From contig JBAKBP010003143.1 of NCBI GenBank assembly GCA_037953745.1, positions 62,001 to 126,000 of the forward strand: a stretch of 64,000 nucleotides of DNA, given 5' to 3'. Source of the stretch: Lithodes maja. Taxonomy: Eukaryota > Arthropoda > Malacostraca > Decapoda > Lithodidae. The stretch's first letter is position 1. Every line of letters starts with the position of its first letter. Both the position numbers and the translations under genes were made by a program. This document shows, one piece after another, positions 9,215 to 21,118 of the stretch. Under the pieces are notes generated by a model. That model was not told the DNA's origin, ran no database searches, and worked only from the letters and a program-made list of their open reading frames with translations.

Positions 9215-10570
9215 GTGGAAACAAATCAGGACAGGACACAAAAAATGGAGGAAGAGGTATCTCAAATGAAAAATGTCTGGGGTGATCGAGTGGGTGAAGC
9301 AGAGGTACAACTAAAAGCAATTATTGAGGAGCAAAAGGGACAGCAGGAGGAGAACCTGAACAAGAGGGTAGTTAATGCCATCAGACAAAATGAGAAACAG
9401 GTCAGTGATATTATTGATAAGAAGAGATGTGTAATTATGTTTGGAGATGTAGAAGGGGAAATATTAGATATAAATACGAGAAAGGGTGTGGAGATGAAGA
9501 AAGTTGAGAAGATGATTGATGTGATGGATAGACAAGATAAGGAGGGATGGAAGAGAGAGGTAGAGGATTGTTGGAGACTAGGGAAATACAAGAAAGGAGA
9601 AATGAGGCCAATGAAGATTAGATTTAAGTCAACCAAAGTAGCAGAGGAGGTACTCAGATCCAGCTGGAAGTTAAGTCAGGAGGGGGAATACAGAAATGTT
9701 AAACTAAGGAAAGATCTAAATACGGAAGAGAGGGAAAAATTTAGAGAAATAAATAGAGAAGTCAAAGAAAAGAACGATAATAGATCAGAAGTGGAGAAGG
9801 GGGATTTTTTCTACAGAAACATGGATGGGAAAGTAAGGAAGTGGTACCTGAAGAAGGGGGAGAAGATAGGGGCGGAGGGGGGGAGAAAAGAAGTGGTGGT
9901 ACAGGAAGAAGGATTGGAGGGAGAGGCAACAGGAAGGGGAAATAGTAGGATAAAGACAGGGAATATCAATCATAATGGTAAAAGCAACAGGTGCAAGATG
10001 GTCTATAGCAATGTGGATGGGCTGCTATCAAAGAAATTAGAAATAAATGATTACATCAGACAGGAAGAGCCCTTAATATTGTGTCTATGTGAAACTAAAC
10101 TAAATAAAGGGATAAGTTTGGAGGGAATGGGATGGAACAACTATAATATCTGGAGAAGGGATAGAGAAGACAAGATGGGGGGAGGAGTGCTAATTCTTAC
10201 ACATAATAAATTGAAAACAAGAATGATTGATCTGAATAATAGTAAAGCGGAAATATTAGCAGTAGAATTGACAGATGATGACAATCAAAAGGCCGATATT
10301 GTATTGGCCTACATGCCGCCCTACACAGGGGCTTGGGAAGAGGAGGAATACAAATTTATCAAAGATGAGATGATTATTTGTATTGAAAAATTAACTCGTA
10401 GAACCAATGAATTAATTATAGTAGGGGACTTCAACTGTAAAGAGGTGGATTGGGAGCAGAGAGAAGCTGGTAGCAACGTGAACTCGTGGGGGTATAGGCT
10501 ACTGGATATGGTAACAGAAAATTTATTGGTGCAAAATATAAAAGGAAAATACAAGAAGAAGGGGAAATGA
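9215..10570 (+). pseudogene. L2-like LINE ORF1 RRM-like region fused to endonuclease
   Basis: 451 codons without a stop. Residues about 1-70 continue the coil. About 70-190 resemble the L1-type ORF1 RRM (RCVIMFGDVEGE; DCWRLGKYKKGEMRPMKIRF). After a Gly/Glu/Arg-rich linker, about 265-445 is an APE endonuclease: MVYSNVDGLLSKKLE, LCLCETKLN (catalytic Glu), VLAYMPPYTG and IIVGDFNCKEVDWE. The RNA-binding and endonuclease parts are in one frame, so this family may make a single polyprotein. The frame breaks at 10570, just before the LDLMFT motif. Confidence 0.75.
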
Positions 10571-11550
10571 TGAAGCATCCAGATTGGACCTAATGTTTAC
10601 TAGAGACCCAGATGTAATTTCTGATATAAAATACTTACCACCTTTAGGCAAGAGTGATCACGTTGTAATGGACATAGAAATCCTATTGGGTTATTCCAAT
10701 ATGGAGGAGAGGGAGGAGCACAAGGAAACTAGGTTTGACTATGCAAAAGGAGACTACCAATCACTGAGACAATACTTTAGAGATGTTACTGGAGTGAAAT
10801 ACATCAGAGAAATAGTGTAGACGAGAAGTATGGAGTATTTAAAACAATATATGAAGGAGTTAATAAATATGTCCCTAAACAAGGTAATAGGTCAGCGAAG
10901 GAAAAGGATTGGTTTAATGAAAAATGTAGGAAAGCCAAGGAAAAGAGAGACCAAGCGTGGAAGGCAGCTAGAAAAAGGTGTAATAGAGAAACTAGGAACA
11001 GATACAAGAGATTAAGAAATGTATATGCTGCAATCAGGAGACAAGAAGCCAGAGAATATGAGAAGAACATTGTGAAAAAATTTAAGAGTGATCCTAAGCT
11101 GTTCTATAGGTTTATAAATAGTAAAATGAAGGTAAGGGATAGAATAGTGAGGTTGAAGGTTGAAGGGACCACTTATGATGACGACCAGAATATGTGTGAA
11201 ATTATGAACAATACACTACACTCAGTATATACTAAAGGTGATAACTTTGAAGAAGTACCGGTAGGTGAAATTGGTGATAAACTGGAAGAGATTAATTTTC
11301 TCCCAGAGGAGCTAGTAGAAATAATGAAAGGACTAGATGTGAAAAAAGCAGTGGGACCTGACAATGTAGCGGGATGGATTTTGAAAGAATGTGCTGACGA
11401 ACTAGTGAAACCCTTATATGAGATAATGAAATACTCTCTGGAAGTGGGAAAATTACCAATGGACTGGAAGAGAGCCAACATTGTACCGATTTATAAAGGT
11501 GGGAACAGGGAACATCCATTGAATTATCGACCTGTGTCACTTACTAGTAT
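10571..11550 (+). pseudogene. L2-like LINE endonuclease end and RT fingers, frameshifted
   Basis: LDLMFTRDPDVISDI and GKSDHVVMDI (10584-10680) finish the endonuclease after a frame change. The linker to RT (about 10820-11070) lies in a third frame with a basic, Trp-containing region. 11072-11550 encodes FKSDPKLFYRFINSKMK, LDVKKAVGPDNVAGWILK and LNYRPVSLTS. It ends where the DIRS-like terminus starts. Not functional. Confidence 0.75.
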
Positions 11551-11577
11551 TTATTAGTGGCCCCTCCATCATTGACC
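11548..11577 (+). repeat. DIRS left-terminus remnant
   Basis: About 27 bp (TTTATTAGTGGCCCC and onward to CATTGAC) are identical to the left termini of DIRS-A and DIRS-B. After that the sequence diverges into I-clade LINE. It is either a tiny DIRS relic cut by the LINE or the start of a divergent DIRS subfamily. Confidence 0.55.
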
Positions 11578-11840
11578 CCCGCTCTGCCTGCTTCGTTGGT
11601 TTCACTTTTGAACACGTGCGGGGGCTGACGGAGGCGGCAGGAGGGGAGTGCATGCCCGCATGCCCACCCTTCCTGCCGCCCCCAACTAATTGTAGTGGGC
11701 CCTATCATTTCTCATCCTTTCTGTTTTCCGTTTTTCCCTTCTTCCCGCTGCCCCCTCCTTTCCGCTGCCCCCTCCTTTGGGAGCACCGTGACTGTTCAAG
11801 AGACCTCTATTGTCGATGACTCTGACAATCCCATTCTTGA
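11578..11840 (+). pseudogene. I-clade LINE ORF1 3' remnant (proline-rich)
   Basis: Translation gives Pro/Ser/Phe-rich sequence and then TVTVQETSIVDDSDNPILDG before the endonuclease. This is the kind of ORF1 C-terminal linker seen before ORF2 in Nimb-like elements. 5' truncated; no zinc knuckles remain. Confidence 0.4.
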
Positions 11841-12789
11841 TGGCATATAACATTTTGCAATGGAATATAAACTGATACCAAACTCGCCTCCGTATGGGAG
11901 AATTACAACGATTACTTAAATTATATTCACCATTATGCATTTGCCTCCAACATGTAGGCAATTTTGTTGTCCCCCCCCCAGGCATTATACTGTTGCTGCT
12001 AGCTCCCCTATAACCCCTTCACATCTCCGAACGGCCATCCTTGTGCACTATAAGTGCGTATTTGTTCCTGTCACCCTTGACCCCAACCCTTTTCAAACAA
12101 CTGCCGTCTCCATTTCATTACCAAACCTCCCTTCCTTGACTGTTTGCTCCTCCTACAATCAACCCTCCTGTCATTACAATACTTCAGACCTTCATCAACT
12201 AGTACAACAACTGACCCCACCGTACCTTATTCTGGGCGACTTTAACGCACACTCTCCCCTTTGGGGCAACCCAAACACAGACATCCCAGGCGATAAAATT
12301 GAAAAATATCTCCTTCATTCTACTCTTTGTTGTCTCAACTTTGACACCCCCACCTACAGATCTGCTACCCACTGTACATTTTCCGCTGTTGATCTTTCCT
12401 TTGCCTCGGATGACGCAGCTCCCCTATTTGACTGGTCAGTTTTACAGGATCGCTTCTCCAGCGACCACTACCCTATACTCCTTAAGTATTTGTGCCCTGC
12501 ATCCTCCCCTCAAATATCGAGTTATAATCTCTCTAAAGCCGATTGGACGTCCTATACGCACTCCTCTGCAGACGTTTCGGACTTCTCCCCTACCTCTTCC
12601 CCTGCACACAATTTTGTTTATTTTTCGTCCTTCTTGAACTCCATTGCACGCACTCATATCCCGCTTACCTCCTCGCTGACGCACCCTCGCCAGGTCCCTT
12701 GGTGGACGCCCACTCTAGCCCAAATGATAAAATTCAAGCATCGTGTGGAACGCCTTCTTAAGCGTCTGAGTGTTAGGCAGCGGCGTTTA
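11841..12789 (+). pseudogene. I-clade LINE endonuclease domain
   Basis: The frame starts NILQWNIN with a TGA in place of the next codon, then YQTRLRMGELQRLLKLYSP, ICLQHV, YLILGDFNAHSPLWG (GDFN), SAVDLSFAS and SSDHYPIL (SDH). Ancestral reading is interrupted only by that TGA (about 11868). The catalytic Glu position reads Q in ICLQHV, which would be inactivating if correctly aligned. It ends at piggyBac-1. Confidence 0.75.
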
Positions 12790-13230
12790 ACCCTCCAGCC
12801 CCGGGGGCTATAGCTTATGACTGTACTCCTGTACCGGGGGTTTTGAGGATTTTTTACCTATGTTAACTACTCTGTAAAAGAATGAATATTGCATGTAATG
12901 TTGTGAATAAAAAAAAATAATGTTCCACAAACCTTCCTCTGTCGAATGGCGTTTAGTAGAGGTCTCTAGCCCCTCTGGTTGCATAATGGTGAGCGTGGGA
13001 AGACGAGTGCTTTTTTATGCGGGAATTTCCTCACGCGTCCGAAAGCGTCGGCCCGCCCTGGCTACGACGCACCTAGCCGCTCGCCGCGCCAAAGTATTTA
13101 TCTCCCTTAGACGATTTTAGTGTTTGATATTGAGAATGTGATGTTTGTTTTGATATTTTCTAGTTATTTTGAGGCCAATTATATAAAATATGTTTATTAG
13201 GGTATCAATTTAACTGATATTGGTAATTTT

Positions 13231-13737
13231 CACTCGATACCGTACATTTTATTAGTAATTGAGGTAGGTTATTGTTGTATTAGGCACTTATTATTCGTTA
13301 TCACAGGTGTTTATTATACTTTGGCCATCAAATCTTAGGTCTTGTGTCACTTTCACTTTGACAAATATGCTTTAGAGAGTGTCACTGTCACTGATAATGC
13401 TCATTTTCACTCGATACCGTACATTTTATTAGTAATTGAGGTAGGTTATTGTTGTATTAGGCACTGATTATTCGTTATTACAGGTGTTTATTATACTTTG
13501 GCCATCAAATCTTAGGTCTTGTGTCACTTTCACTTTGACAAATATGCTTTAGAGAGTGTCACTGTCACTGATAATGCTCATTTTCACTCGATACCGTACA
13601 TTTTATTAGTAATTGAGGTAGGTTATTGTTATATTAGGCACTGATTATTCATTATCACAGGTGTTTATTATACTTTGGCCATCAAATCTTAGGTCTTGTG
13701 TCACTTTCACTTAGTTATATGATTTGTAAACGTTTTA
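13231..13737. repeat. 177-bp tandem repeats in piggyBac-1 (about 2.8 units)
   Basis: Units begin cactcgataccgtac at 13231, 13408 and 13585, exactly 177 bp apart. Each holds several TCACT-type words (ttttcact, tgtcactttcact, cactgtcact). The same array occurs in every piggyBac copy here, with 1 to 4 units. Confidence 0.9.
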
Positions 13738-13981
13738 TATACAATTTATTGTGTCTTTTTTCACTGATTTATATATTTCTATAGGTTCTAATCATATGAA
13801 TGTCACTTGGTATATACATATGTGTCACTTTCACATATTATTATGGTGGAATTGTATTTGTATCAATTTTCTCATAATACTTGACTTTTTTATTATAATA
13901 CATTGGTTTTCTTCCACTTTTTGCCTATATATAATTATAGTGTACATATTGTCATTTTATTTGGCAATTTCAGTATGATTA

Positions 13982-15733
13982 TTAGAACTCCTGCTTGGTG
14001 TGGTAAGCAGCGAAGCACCCTACAGCACAGAGTGCCACCTTGCACTCCACACACTCCGTGGTTGACTTTTTACCTGGGTGCGGCCTCACCCTGCTGTGGT
14101 AGCAGACATGGCACCGCTTCTGATTTGTTCTTCCTGCTGCATTCTGAGGAAAGTAACCAAGCTGGTGCCTAAGCAGGTATGGAGCAGACTGCAAGCGGTC
14201 GATAACGGCGGGCCCAGGATGTGCCACTGCCCTCTGTGGCGTAGCATACTTCTCCAGGAGCCCCGTCAACACCTGCTTTTGGAACCTCCGCAGGCTATTG
14301 AACTTCAGGGGTGGGTTCTCATTCCGAAGCCTGTATATATTATAGGCATTCAGAATTGACATGTCCACCATATGCAGAAAGAACTTTTTGTACCATCTGC
14401 ACGAGGTACGCAGGCAGTCAATGAAGCCTATCTGCATGTCGGACTTGTCCACCAGCCTCATGTTGACATTGTAGTCCAGGACAGTATCGGGCTTGGTCAC
14501 CCTGGCCTGGGTGCGGCGATCCACCTTGCCAGTCTCCACCATTTCCCCCTTGTGGATGGTGGTCAGGAGGTTGACCTTCCGCTGGTCGTGCCAGTGGATA
14601 GCCAGAATGGGCCCCGACTTCTTCCTGAAGACATCACCTTTTTTGGTCTTTGCAGGGAAAGTTGGCATGCCCTTCCTTTTCCCTCGTACTGTGCCTACAG
14701 TCCCTGTCTTGCGCTCATGCAGGTACTGTGAGAGAGTGGGGGACGTGTAATAGTTGTCCGTGTAGAGGACGTGATTCTTATGGAAGTAGCGGTCCATCAT
14801 GGCTTGCACCACTGCTCCGCCAAATCCAATGAGGGGGTCCACAAGCACGTCCCCTTCCTTCCCGCTGTACACCAGGAAGTCCAGGACATAGCCAGTTGTG
14901 CAGTCGCACAGCACAAAGAATTTTATGCCAAAGCGATGTCTTTTGGAGGGGATGTACTGCCGGAAGCTGAGTTTTCCCCGGAACAGCACAAGAGACTCGT
15001 CAATGACGACCTTGCGGAAGGGCTTGAAGTAGGAGGTGAAGCGGTCTCGCATCATCTCATACAACGTCCTAATCTTCCACAGCTTGTCTGGGCGGTGGAC
15101 GTCGGTGTTGGTGACAAGATGGAGCGCTGCGAGGATATCAAGGTACCGGTCGCGAGCCATATATTTCCCGAAGGCAGGGGTTGAAATCAGATCATTGGTG
15201 ATCCAATAGTCAGGCAACCTATGCTTCCTGACATGAGGCATTAGCATGGTGAGTGCCAGGAACACCATGAATTCTTGAGGAGTCACTGGGGTCCACTTCC
15301 TCATATGGCCCTTGGTCACCTTGCCCAAAAAGTGTACCTGGAATTGGTGCTGCTTGTTTGTCCCTTTGACAACATAGCCTACCACCTCCTCATCAAAGAA
15401 TGCCTCAAATAGTTCGTGTGGTGGAGCATTGGGGCCTGCAGGAAAATTGGGGGTAATGCCTGAACCCTCCAGTGCCTCATCAAAAGCTGGCACATCAGGG
15501 TTGTATCCATCCCCATCAACTACGTCCTGCCATTGAAAAACGTAGAATGGGTCTTGTCTACGCTGACGAGGAGCTCCAACTGGTAGCCCAGTACGCCCAC
15601 GGCCAACTCGGGAGGCGCGCGCCCTAGGGCGGCGGCGAGGGCGTCGGTCAGGGCGGCGGCCAGGGCGGCGGGCAGAAAGACGGGCAGCACGAAGCCGGGC
15701 CAAGCGGGTGGGTCGAGGGTCGTCGATGTCCAT
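13982..15733 (-). pseudogene. piggyBac-1 transposase, catalytic and cysteine-rich domains
   Basis: 583 uninterrupted codons. Residues 1-60 are Arg/Pro-rich (AT-hook-like GRRPDRRPRRR). The DDE_Tnp_1_7 core carries Asp245 (VVIDESLVLFRGK), Asp326 (VLYTDNYYTS) and Asp429 (MRLVDKSDMQ); spacings 81 and 103 are close to the family. The C-terminus is a CxxC-rich zinc domain (RCHVCYHS, ECVECKVALC, then GCFAAYH). It binds transposon ends and does TTAA cut-and-paste in the family. The N-terminal acidic region is in another frame (15781-16896), so the gene has one frameshift near 15740-15840. Confidence 0.9.
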
Positions 15734-15780
15734 ATAGTCATCGTCATCGTCAGAGTGGTCATCTTGCCCTGACGGTGGAC

Positions 15781-16896
15781 CTATGTAATCATGGCCAGAG
15801 TCTTCAGAGCGGTGCCCTTCATATCAGTGGCCCCCACATAATCTGGCGGGGAACCAGTGATGCGTGGGCGGCGTGCGGGTGGGCGAGGTGGGGAAGGAGT
15901 GACAGGTGAGGCTGTGTCCTCCAGAGGTCCCGGGCTCCTTGGCCTGCGACGAGTCACAGAAAGCAATGATTCCGTTTCACTAGGCCCAGGTATTGGTGAT
16001 GCGACCTCAAATACTTCTGCAGGAAGACATGTTGAAGGCGGGAGAGGTGGGGAGGACCGTGGGGAAAGTTGCGGGGACGTATGGCTGGGGCCGGCAGGGG
16101 TGGACGCCGCCGCGGGAGCCTCAAACAAAACTCTCTTACTTTTCTTCATTTTCTTGGTATATTTTCTACCTTTCCCCTTTTCGGCAGCAGTATGTCTCCT
16201 GTCGGGGGACCTAGGAGGCAAATAGGCCGAAAGTGGGGGGTCCTCAACCCTTGGCAATGGTGGGGGTGGTGGGGAAGAATGCGGGGCATCCGGGTCATCT
16301 TGGGTGGCGTGGGTAGATAAGGGAGACAATGGCGGTCGAGAAGGGTCACCACGCTGACCCTCACTCACAGCCTCATCCTCACCAACTATTTTAGCTTGTT
16401 CCCTAGCTGCCGCGGTCGCCTTTTCAAGTATTTTTAACTTGTAGAAATGGAGCTTGAAAGGCGATTTACCTGGGGAAGGGCTTGGAGTCGTGTCACTTAT
16501 GCGAAATTTTGTTTGTGACCTTGAACTCTCCCACTCACTCACTCTCGCAAGTTCACTTTCTTGAGGTAAACCAGCTTCCTCAACAACTGGTACATCACGT
16601 ACATCACCTTCATCACTCTCATCACTCTCAAATTCTTTCGCAAATCCCAGGAATTGTTCTTTATCACTCTCATGGCCATAATCACTCGACTTATAATTAC
16701 TCGAGTGGTCACTCACTTCTTCATCAATCTTATGCTTGGCATCAGCTTTCTCATAAAGTCTCAAAGTCGTCTCAATACCTCCGGGAGATAACACATTTAG
16801 GCGATGGCGTCGGGGTAAGGCACGACGCACTATCAAGGGCGTCGTAGGAAGCACGATGTCGGACACGGCGGAATCACTATTTGGTGTACTGTCCAT
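15781..16896 (-). pseudogene. piggyBac-1 transposase, N-terminal disordered region
   Basis: 371 codons from ATG 16896 (MDSTPNSDSAVSD). Acidic and Ser/Pro-rich, with LSPGGIETTLRLYEK near residue 38, an Asp/Glu/Ser tract, and SPPPPPLPRVEDPPLSAYL. It matches the N-termini of piggyBac-2 and the deletion copy. It ends in a frameshift just before the MDIDDP acidic box that opens the catalytic part. No known domain; probably regulatory or disordered. Confidence 0.8.
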
Positions 16897-17093
16897 GATG
16901 GCGTCGGGGTAGATACTGTTGTTGTGGCGTCGTTGACGCCGGGTGGCGCCACCTACCGCCCAATCATCACAAAATGTGCGCGCGGCTTTCGAAAATCAAG
17001 CACGAAAGCAAGGGGCGTACATGAGGCCATCCGGGTTGCGCGGGCCGAGTATGTTATGGGCGTATATGAGGTCATCCGGGTTGGAGGGGTTAA

Positions 17094-19921
17094 AGACTGT
17101 TTCCCCCCGGCTTTTTTCCACTAATCGTTACTTTGACCTTATAACCATCACTATTGAAAAAATTGCCCTTAAAACGTTTTATAACAAGATCTGTGCAGTT
17201 GTCAAACGCAGTATCCTTGACAACAAGATACTTTCATGGCGATCATATATCTCGTCCTTCAATTCCCGCACCCCTCTCTCTACTTTATGGAAAAAGTTTC
17301 GCAGTATCAACGGACGCACTGTACGGCCTCCACTCTCTGCACTCAAAGACCCTGCCTCGGACTCGCTTACACTTGACCCCCTTGACATCGCTGCCATACA
17401 TGCCAAACATTTCTGTCACGTCAGCTCAGACCAGTCATTGCCTCGTCAATTTCTTCGTTATAAATGTATGGAGGAATCTCGCCCGCTATCTTTTCATAGC
17501 GGGAAAACACATGAATATAACACCCCTCTTTCAATTCCGGAATTGCGACACGCGCTCGACCTGTGTACAGACACTACTCCTGGCCCGGATGGATTCTCGT
17601 ACGCTCTCATCCGTCACCTCCATCCACGTGCGCTACAACATCTTTTACAACTGTACAATCAGTTTTGGATAAGTAACTACTTCCCACCGTCTTGGCGGCA
17701 TGCTTACACTATACCCGTACCGAAGCCTGGAAAAGATCATAGTCTTCCCACAAATTACAGACCGATTGTGCTTACCTCATGCCTCTGCAAATTAATGGAA
17801 AAAATGATCAATCCTCGACTTTTACATTACGCTGAGTCACATGCCCTCCTATCCCCATATCAGAATGGTTCCCGCCCTGGCCGTTCTACACTGCACTCAC
17901 TTATTCGCCTTGAACACCAAATACGTGATGGGTTCTCCAAGAAACCAACCCACAGTGGTAATATTTTTGACATTGCTAAGGCTTATGACACAACATGGAG
18001 ACACAGTATTTTAAAATTTTTACACGATTCTGGCATGCGGGGTCCTCTTCCCTGCTTTTTACAACATTTTCTCTCTAACCGTACATTCCAGGTCAAAAAT
18101 AATGGTCTCCTATCGGACATTATGTCACAAATTAATGGAATACCACAAGGATGTGCCCTTAGCAGCTTACTCTTTATTATGGCGATCAATAGTGTCATAC
18201 GCAGCCTCCCACCTGAAATATCGTATAGCTTGTATGTGGACGACTTCGCAATATATTATACTTCTCCCAGTCTGACTCACATACAACGGCGTCTCAACAT
18301 TGCTCTAAAATCCATCCACTCTTGGGCATCCACTGCTGGTTTTCAATTTTCTGCTGAAAAGACTAACGCCGTTGTATTCTATAGAAATGTTCGACATTTA
18401 CGTAACCAGTCCATTACTCTCACCATGGGACATTCTAATATTCAGATCCTTCCACATACCAGGTTCCTTGGTTTAATCTTTGATACTCACCTCAATTGGA
18501 AGAGTCACATTGCCTGCTTAAAGGCACGTTGCCTCCAGAGAATGAATGTTCTGAGAACAGTCGCACGAGTCCATTGGGGCGCAGATCGCGGTACGCTTTT
18601 ACTGTTCTACAGAGCTACCATCCTCTCAGCCCTAGATTATGGTAGCCCTGTCTATGGCACGGCCTCTGCTTCCAGATTAGGAACCCTCGACAGCGTACAC
18701 CATTTGGGCATCCGCATTAGCTCGGGGGCATTCCGTTCCTCTCGTGTCTCCAATATCCTATGTGAGGCTGGGACCTTACCTCTAGCCTATCACCGTCGAT
18801 TAGTCCTCATGCGTACGGCTGTTCGCCTCTGTCATGACCCAACTCTACTAGAACTATTCCATTCCACAGATAACTATCGTTCAACTATTCCAGTGCCATT
18901 CCCACTATTGTCTCGCCAATTGCTCTCCACTTACAGTATCACCGTTCCTCCCATAACTCCCCCTCCTAGTCACATCACTCCGTGGACCCTAAAACACCCT
19001 ACAGTTTGCTTTCACTTAGCAGATCAACTTGATGCCCAAGCCCCATCTCAACGTCGACATCTCGCTTTACAACATCTTGATGATCACATCCCGGCTGTTT
19101 TCATTTACACCGATGGCTCGAAAACTGCGGATGCCGTGGGTTGCGCTGCAGTCTCAGACCATGGCTTGTCTCAAAGTACCTTACACCGTCACTCCACGGT
19201 TTTCACTGCTGAATTATGGGCTATTCAAGGTGCTTTAAGCACCATCTCATCATTGTCGAGGAACTCTCCACGGGTCGTTATCTGTAGTGACTCAAAGAGT
19301 GCACTGCAAGCCTTATGTGTATTTGCCCCCAAGGACCCATTGGTCAAGACTATCATCCACACAATACACAAATTACAGTGCGCTAATCGTTCCATCACAC
19401 TGTGCTGGATCCCCGCACATGTAGGAATTCCCGGGAATGAGCGTGCAGACTTCCTCGCTAAGCAAGCGTGTCATGGTACACCCTCTACTACTTTGCTGCG
19501 TTCGGAGGATATGCTCCCTGTCCTCCGTCGCCATGTTTATGACGCTTGGCGAGTTGAGTGGAGAGCGCAACCATTAACTGGCCACCTTCGCTCCATTAAG
19601 GATGACATACACTTGTGGCCCTCTTCAATTGATGGTTCACGTGCAGACCAAACCCTATTAACTAGATTACGTTTAGGCCACACGCGCCTCACACATGGTT
19701 ACCTGATGTCCACCCCTCGTGGTCCACCACCTGACTGCCAACATTGCCATACATCATTGACTGTTTTTCACTTTCTTTGTGTTTGTCCCGTCTATGCATC
19801 TGAAAGACGGAGATTCTTGCTGAACACCTCATTACATGGCATCCTCTCTGACTCAGACTCTTTCAATTTCACCCCTATTCGTCACTTCCTGAGAGCGATA
19901 AATTTATACAATGACATATAA
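17094..19921 (+). CDS. I-clade LINE ORF2 C-terminal part: RT, RNase H, CCHC
   Basis: About 940 uninterrupted codons. RT: TTPGPDGFSYALI, NYRPIVLTSCLCKLMEKM, GSRPGRSTLHSL, FDIAKAYDTTWRH (motif A), GIPQGCALSSLLF, SLYVDDFAIYY (YVDD) and FLGLIFDTHLNWK. RNase H: FIYTDGSKTAD, TAELWAIQGALS, VICSDSKSALQAL and HVGIPGNERADFLAKQ give the D-E-D-D set. The end has CQHCHTSLTVFHFLCVC, a zinc knuckle. The open frame extends 50 codons left into piggyBac-1, which is accidental. RT and RNase H look intact; piggyBac-1 separates them from the endonuclease. Confidence 0.9.
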
Positions 19922-20030
19922 CTGCTGACATATATGTGACTTTAAACTCTGTACCACCTCCTCCACCACTAGCCTTGAGAGGGCCTAGGCCCAGTGGGCT
20001 AGTATAAAATAAAAGCATCATCAACAACAA
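19922..20030 (+). other. 3' UTR and tail of I-clade LINE
   Basis: Non-coding. Ends gtataaaataaaagcatc and a few ATC/AAC units; the flanking L2/CR1 RT sequence (YRTV) starts at about 20031. Confidence 0.6.
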
Positions 20031-20151
20031 CTGTATAGAACAGTGAGGAGTAAGGAAGATATGGGTTTGCTTCAAGGAGATGTGGAGGGCATGAAGGGAT
20101 GGTCTGAGCATTGGTTAATGCCTTTTCATCCAAAAAAATGCAAGTACTGTA

Positions 20152-21115
20152 CAGTAAAAGTCCGTTAATCCGACGACCGATGATTCGAATCTCCCAATAG
20201 TCTGAATTTTTCAATTTGAGGCCAAATCCGAATTCACCCGATGGTCCGAATTTTAAGAAGTCCCAAAGTCCCCTTTTTGAGGCATTAGTCCACTCAAATG
20301 ACACATAATGGAGCACACACATATCATATGTTCATGAATTCACTTTAAAAGTTTACCATTGTCATTGTAGCCTATTACCTACTTCAAAACATTCAGATTA
20401 ATGGTCAAAGGAAGCTACTGATATAAACGTAAACACCTTCTTCTTCTTCTTCTTCCACATCGTCTGCTAGAGAGTTTGTTTTGCTCTTGAACGCATCCTT
20501 GGGACGCTCCGATGCGCTACTGGCTTGCACCGCATTTTCTGCAAGCGCATTCAGTCTTGAGCTTGAAAACGCACCTTTGGATGTTCCGATACGCTACTAT
20601 TTATAGTTCAGTGATCTGAGCGTCCCAAGGGTGCTTTCAAGACAACAAGACAAGGGTGCTTTCAATACAATATAATATAACAGAGCACGTCACAAAAGGA
20701 AAATCACAAAAGGAAAATTACAAGAACCTCTCAGGGAAGTACCGTTGTTAAGGCATTACTTCCCGAACCACATCTGATCTGATCTTCAAGAGCAAGACAA
20801 ACTCGCTAGTAGACGGAAGAAGAAGACGACGACGATGCGGACATATGGTGTTTACGTTTATATCAGCAGATTCCTTTGACCATTAATCTGAATGTTTTGA
20901 AGTAGGTAATAGGCTACAATGACAATGGTAAACTTTTGAAGTGATTTCATGAACATATGATATGTGTGTGTGCACCATTGTGTCATTTGGGTGGCCTAAT
21001 GCCTCAATGTTTTCGTCATACACAGGTTCATAGGGGTAAAGTCCGATAATCCGAAAAATCCACTAATCCGAACGAGGGCCGGTCCGCTGCCCTTCGGATT
21101 AACGGAAGTTTACTG
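20152..21115. mobile_element. Foldback pogo-like MITE (964 bp)
   Basis: Flanked by TA (20150-20151 and 21116-21117). Ends CAGTAAAAGTCCGTTAATCC and, inverted, CAGTAAACTTCCGTTAATCC. Inside, 20281-20437 and 20850-21006 are a near-perfect inverted repeat, so the whole element can fold back. No transposase. TIRs starting CAGT with TA duplication fit the pogo/Tigger part of Tc1-mariner. Confidence 0.85.
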
Positions 21116-21118
21116 TAC

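Larger units (their letters stand above)
8742..11550 (+). mobile_element. L2-like LINE copy 2 (5' two thirds)
   Basis: ORF1 coiled coil, RRM-like region, endonuclease and the start of RT in order on the plus strand. It is broken by three or more frameshifts and cut at RT finger motif NYRPVSLTS. The remainder of RT is not adjacent. The sequence at the cut matches a DIRS terminus. Confidence 0.8.
12791..17089 (-). mobile_element. piggyBac-1, near-complete PGBD4-like transposon
   Basis: 4.3 kb between TTAA sites 12787-12790 and 17090-17093, the canonical piggyBac target. Termini begin CCCTCCAGCCCCGG and end CCGGGTTGGAGGGG. The transposase is on the minus strand, followed (plus-coordinate left) by an AT-rich segment with 177-bp tandem repeats. 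Almost identical to piggyBac-3 at 61332, implying recent activity. Confidence 0.92.
11578..20030 (+). mobile_element. I-clade (Nimb-like) LINE split by piggyBac-1
   Basis: A plus-strand LINE: proline-rich ORF1 end (11578-11830), endonuclease (about 11841-12786), piggyBac-1 (12791-17089), then RT, RNase H and CCHC region (17094-19921), 3' UTR and a short tail with aagcatcatcaacaacaac (ends about 20030). The presence of RNase H places it in the I/Nimb group. Removing piggyBac-1 and one TTAA restores a continuous frame at RQRRL. Confidence 0.85.

Noticed and set aside
13231..13737. CRISPR-like array
   Set aside because: Units are 177 bp contiguous repeats without spacers, inside a piggyBac transposon of an animal genome.
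16943..17093. Extra N-terminal 50 residues of the I-clade ORF2
   Set aside because: These codons are piggyBac-1 terminal DNA; the real frame crosses from 12786.
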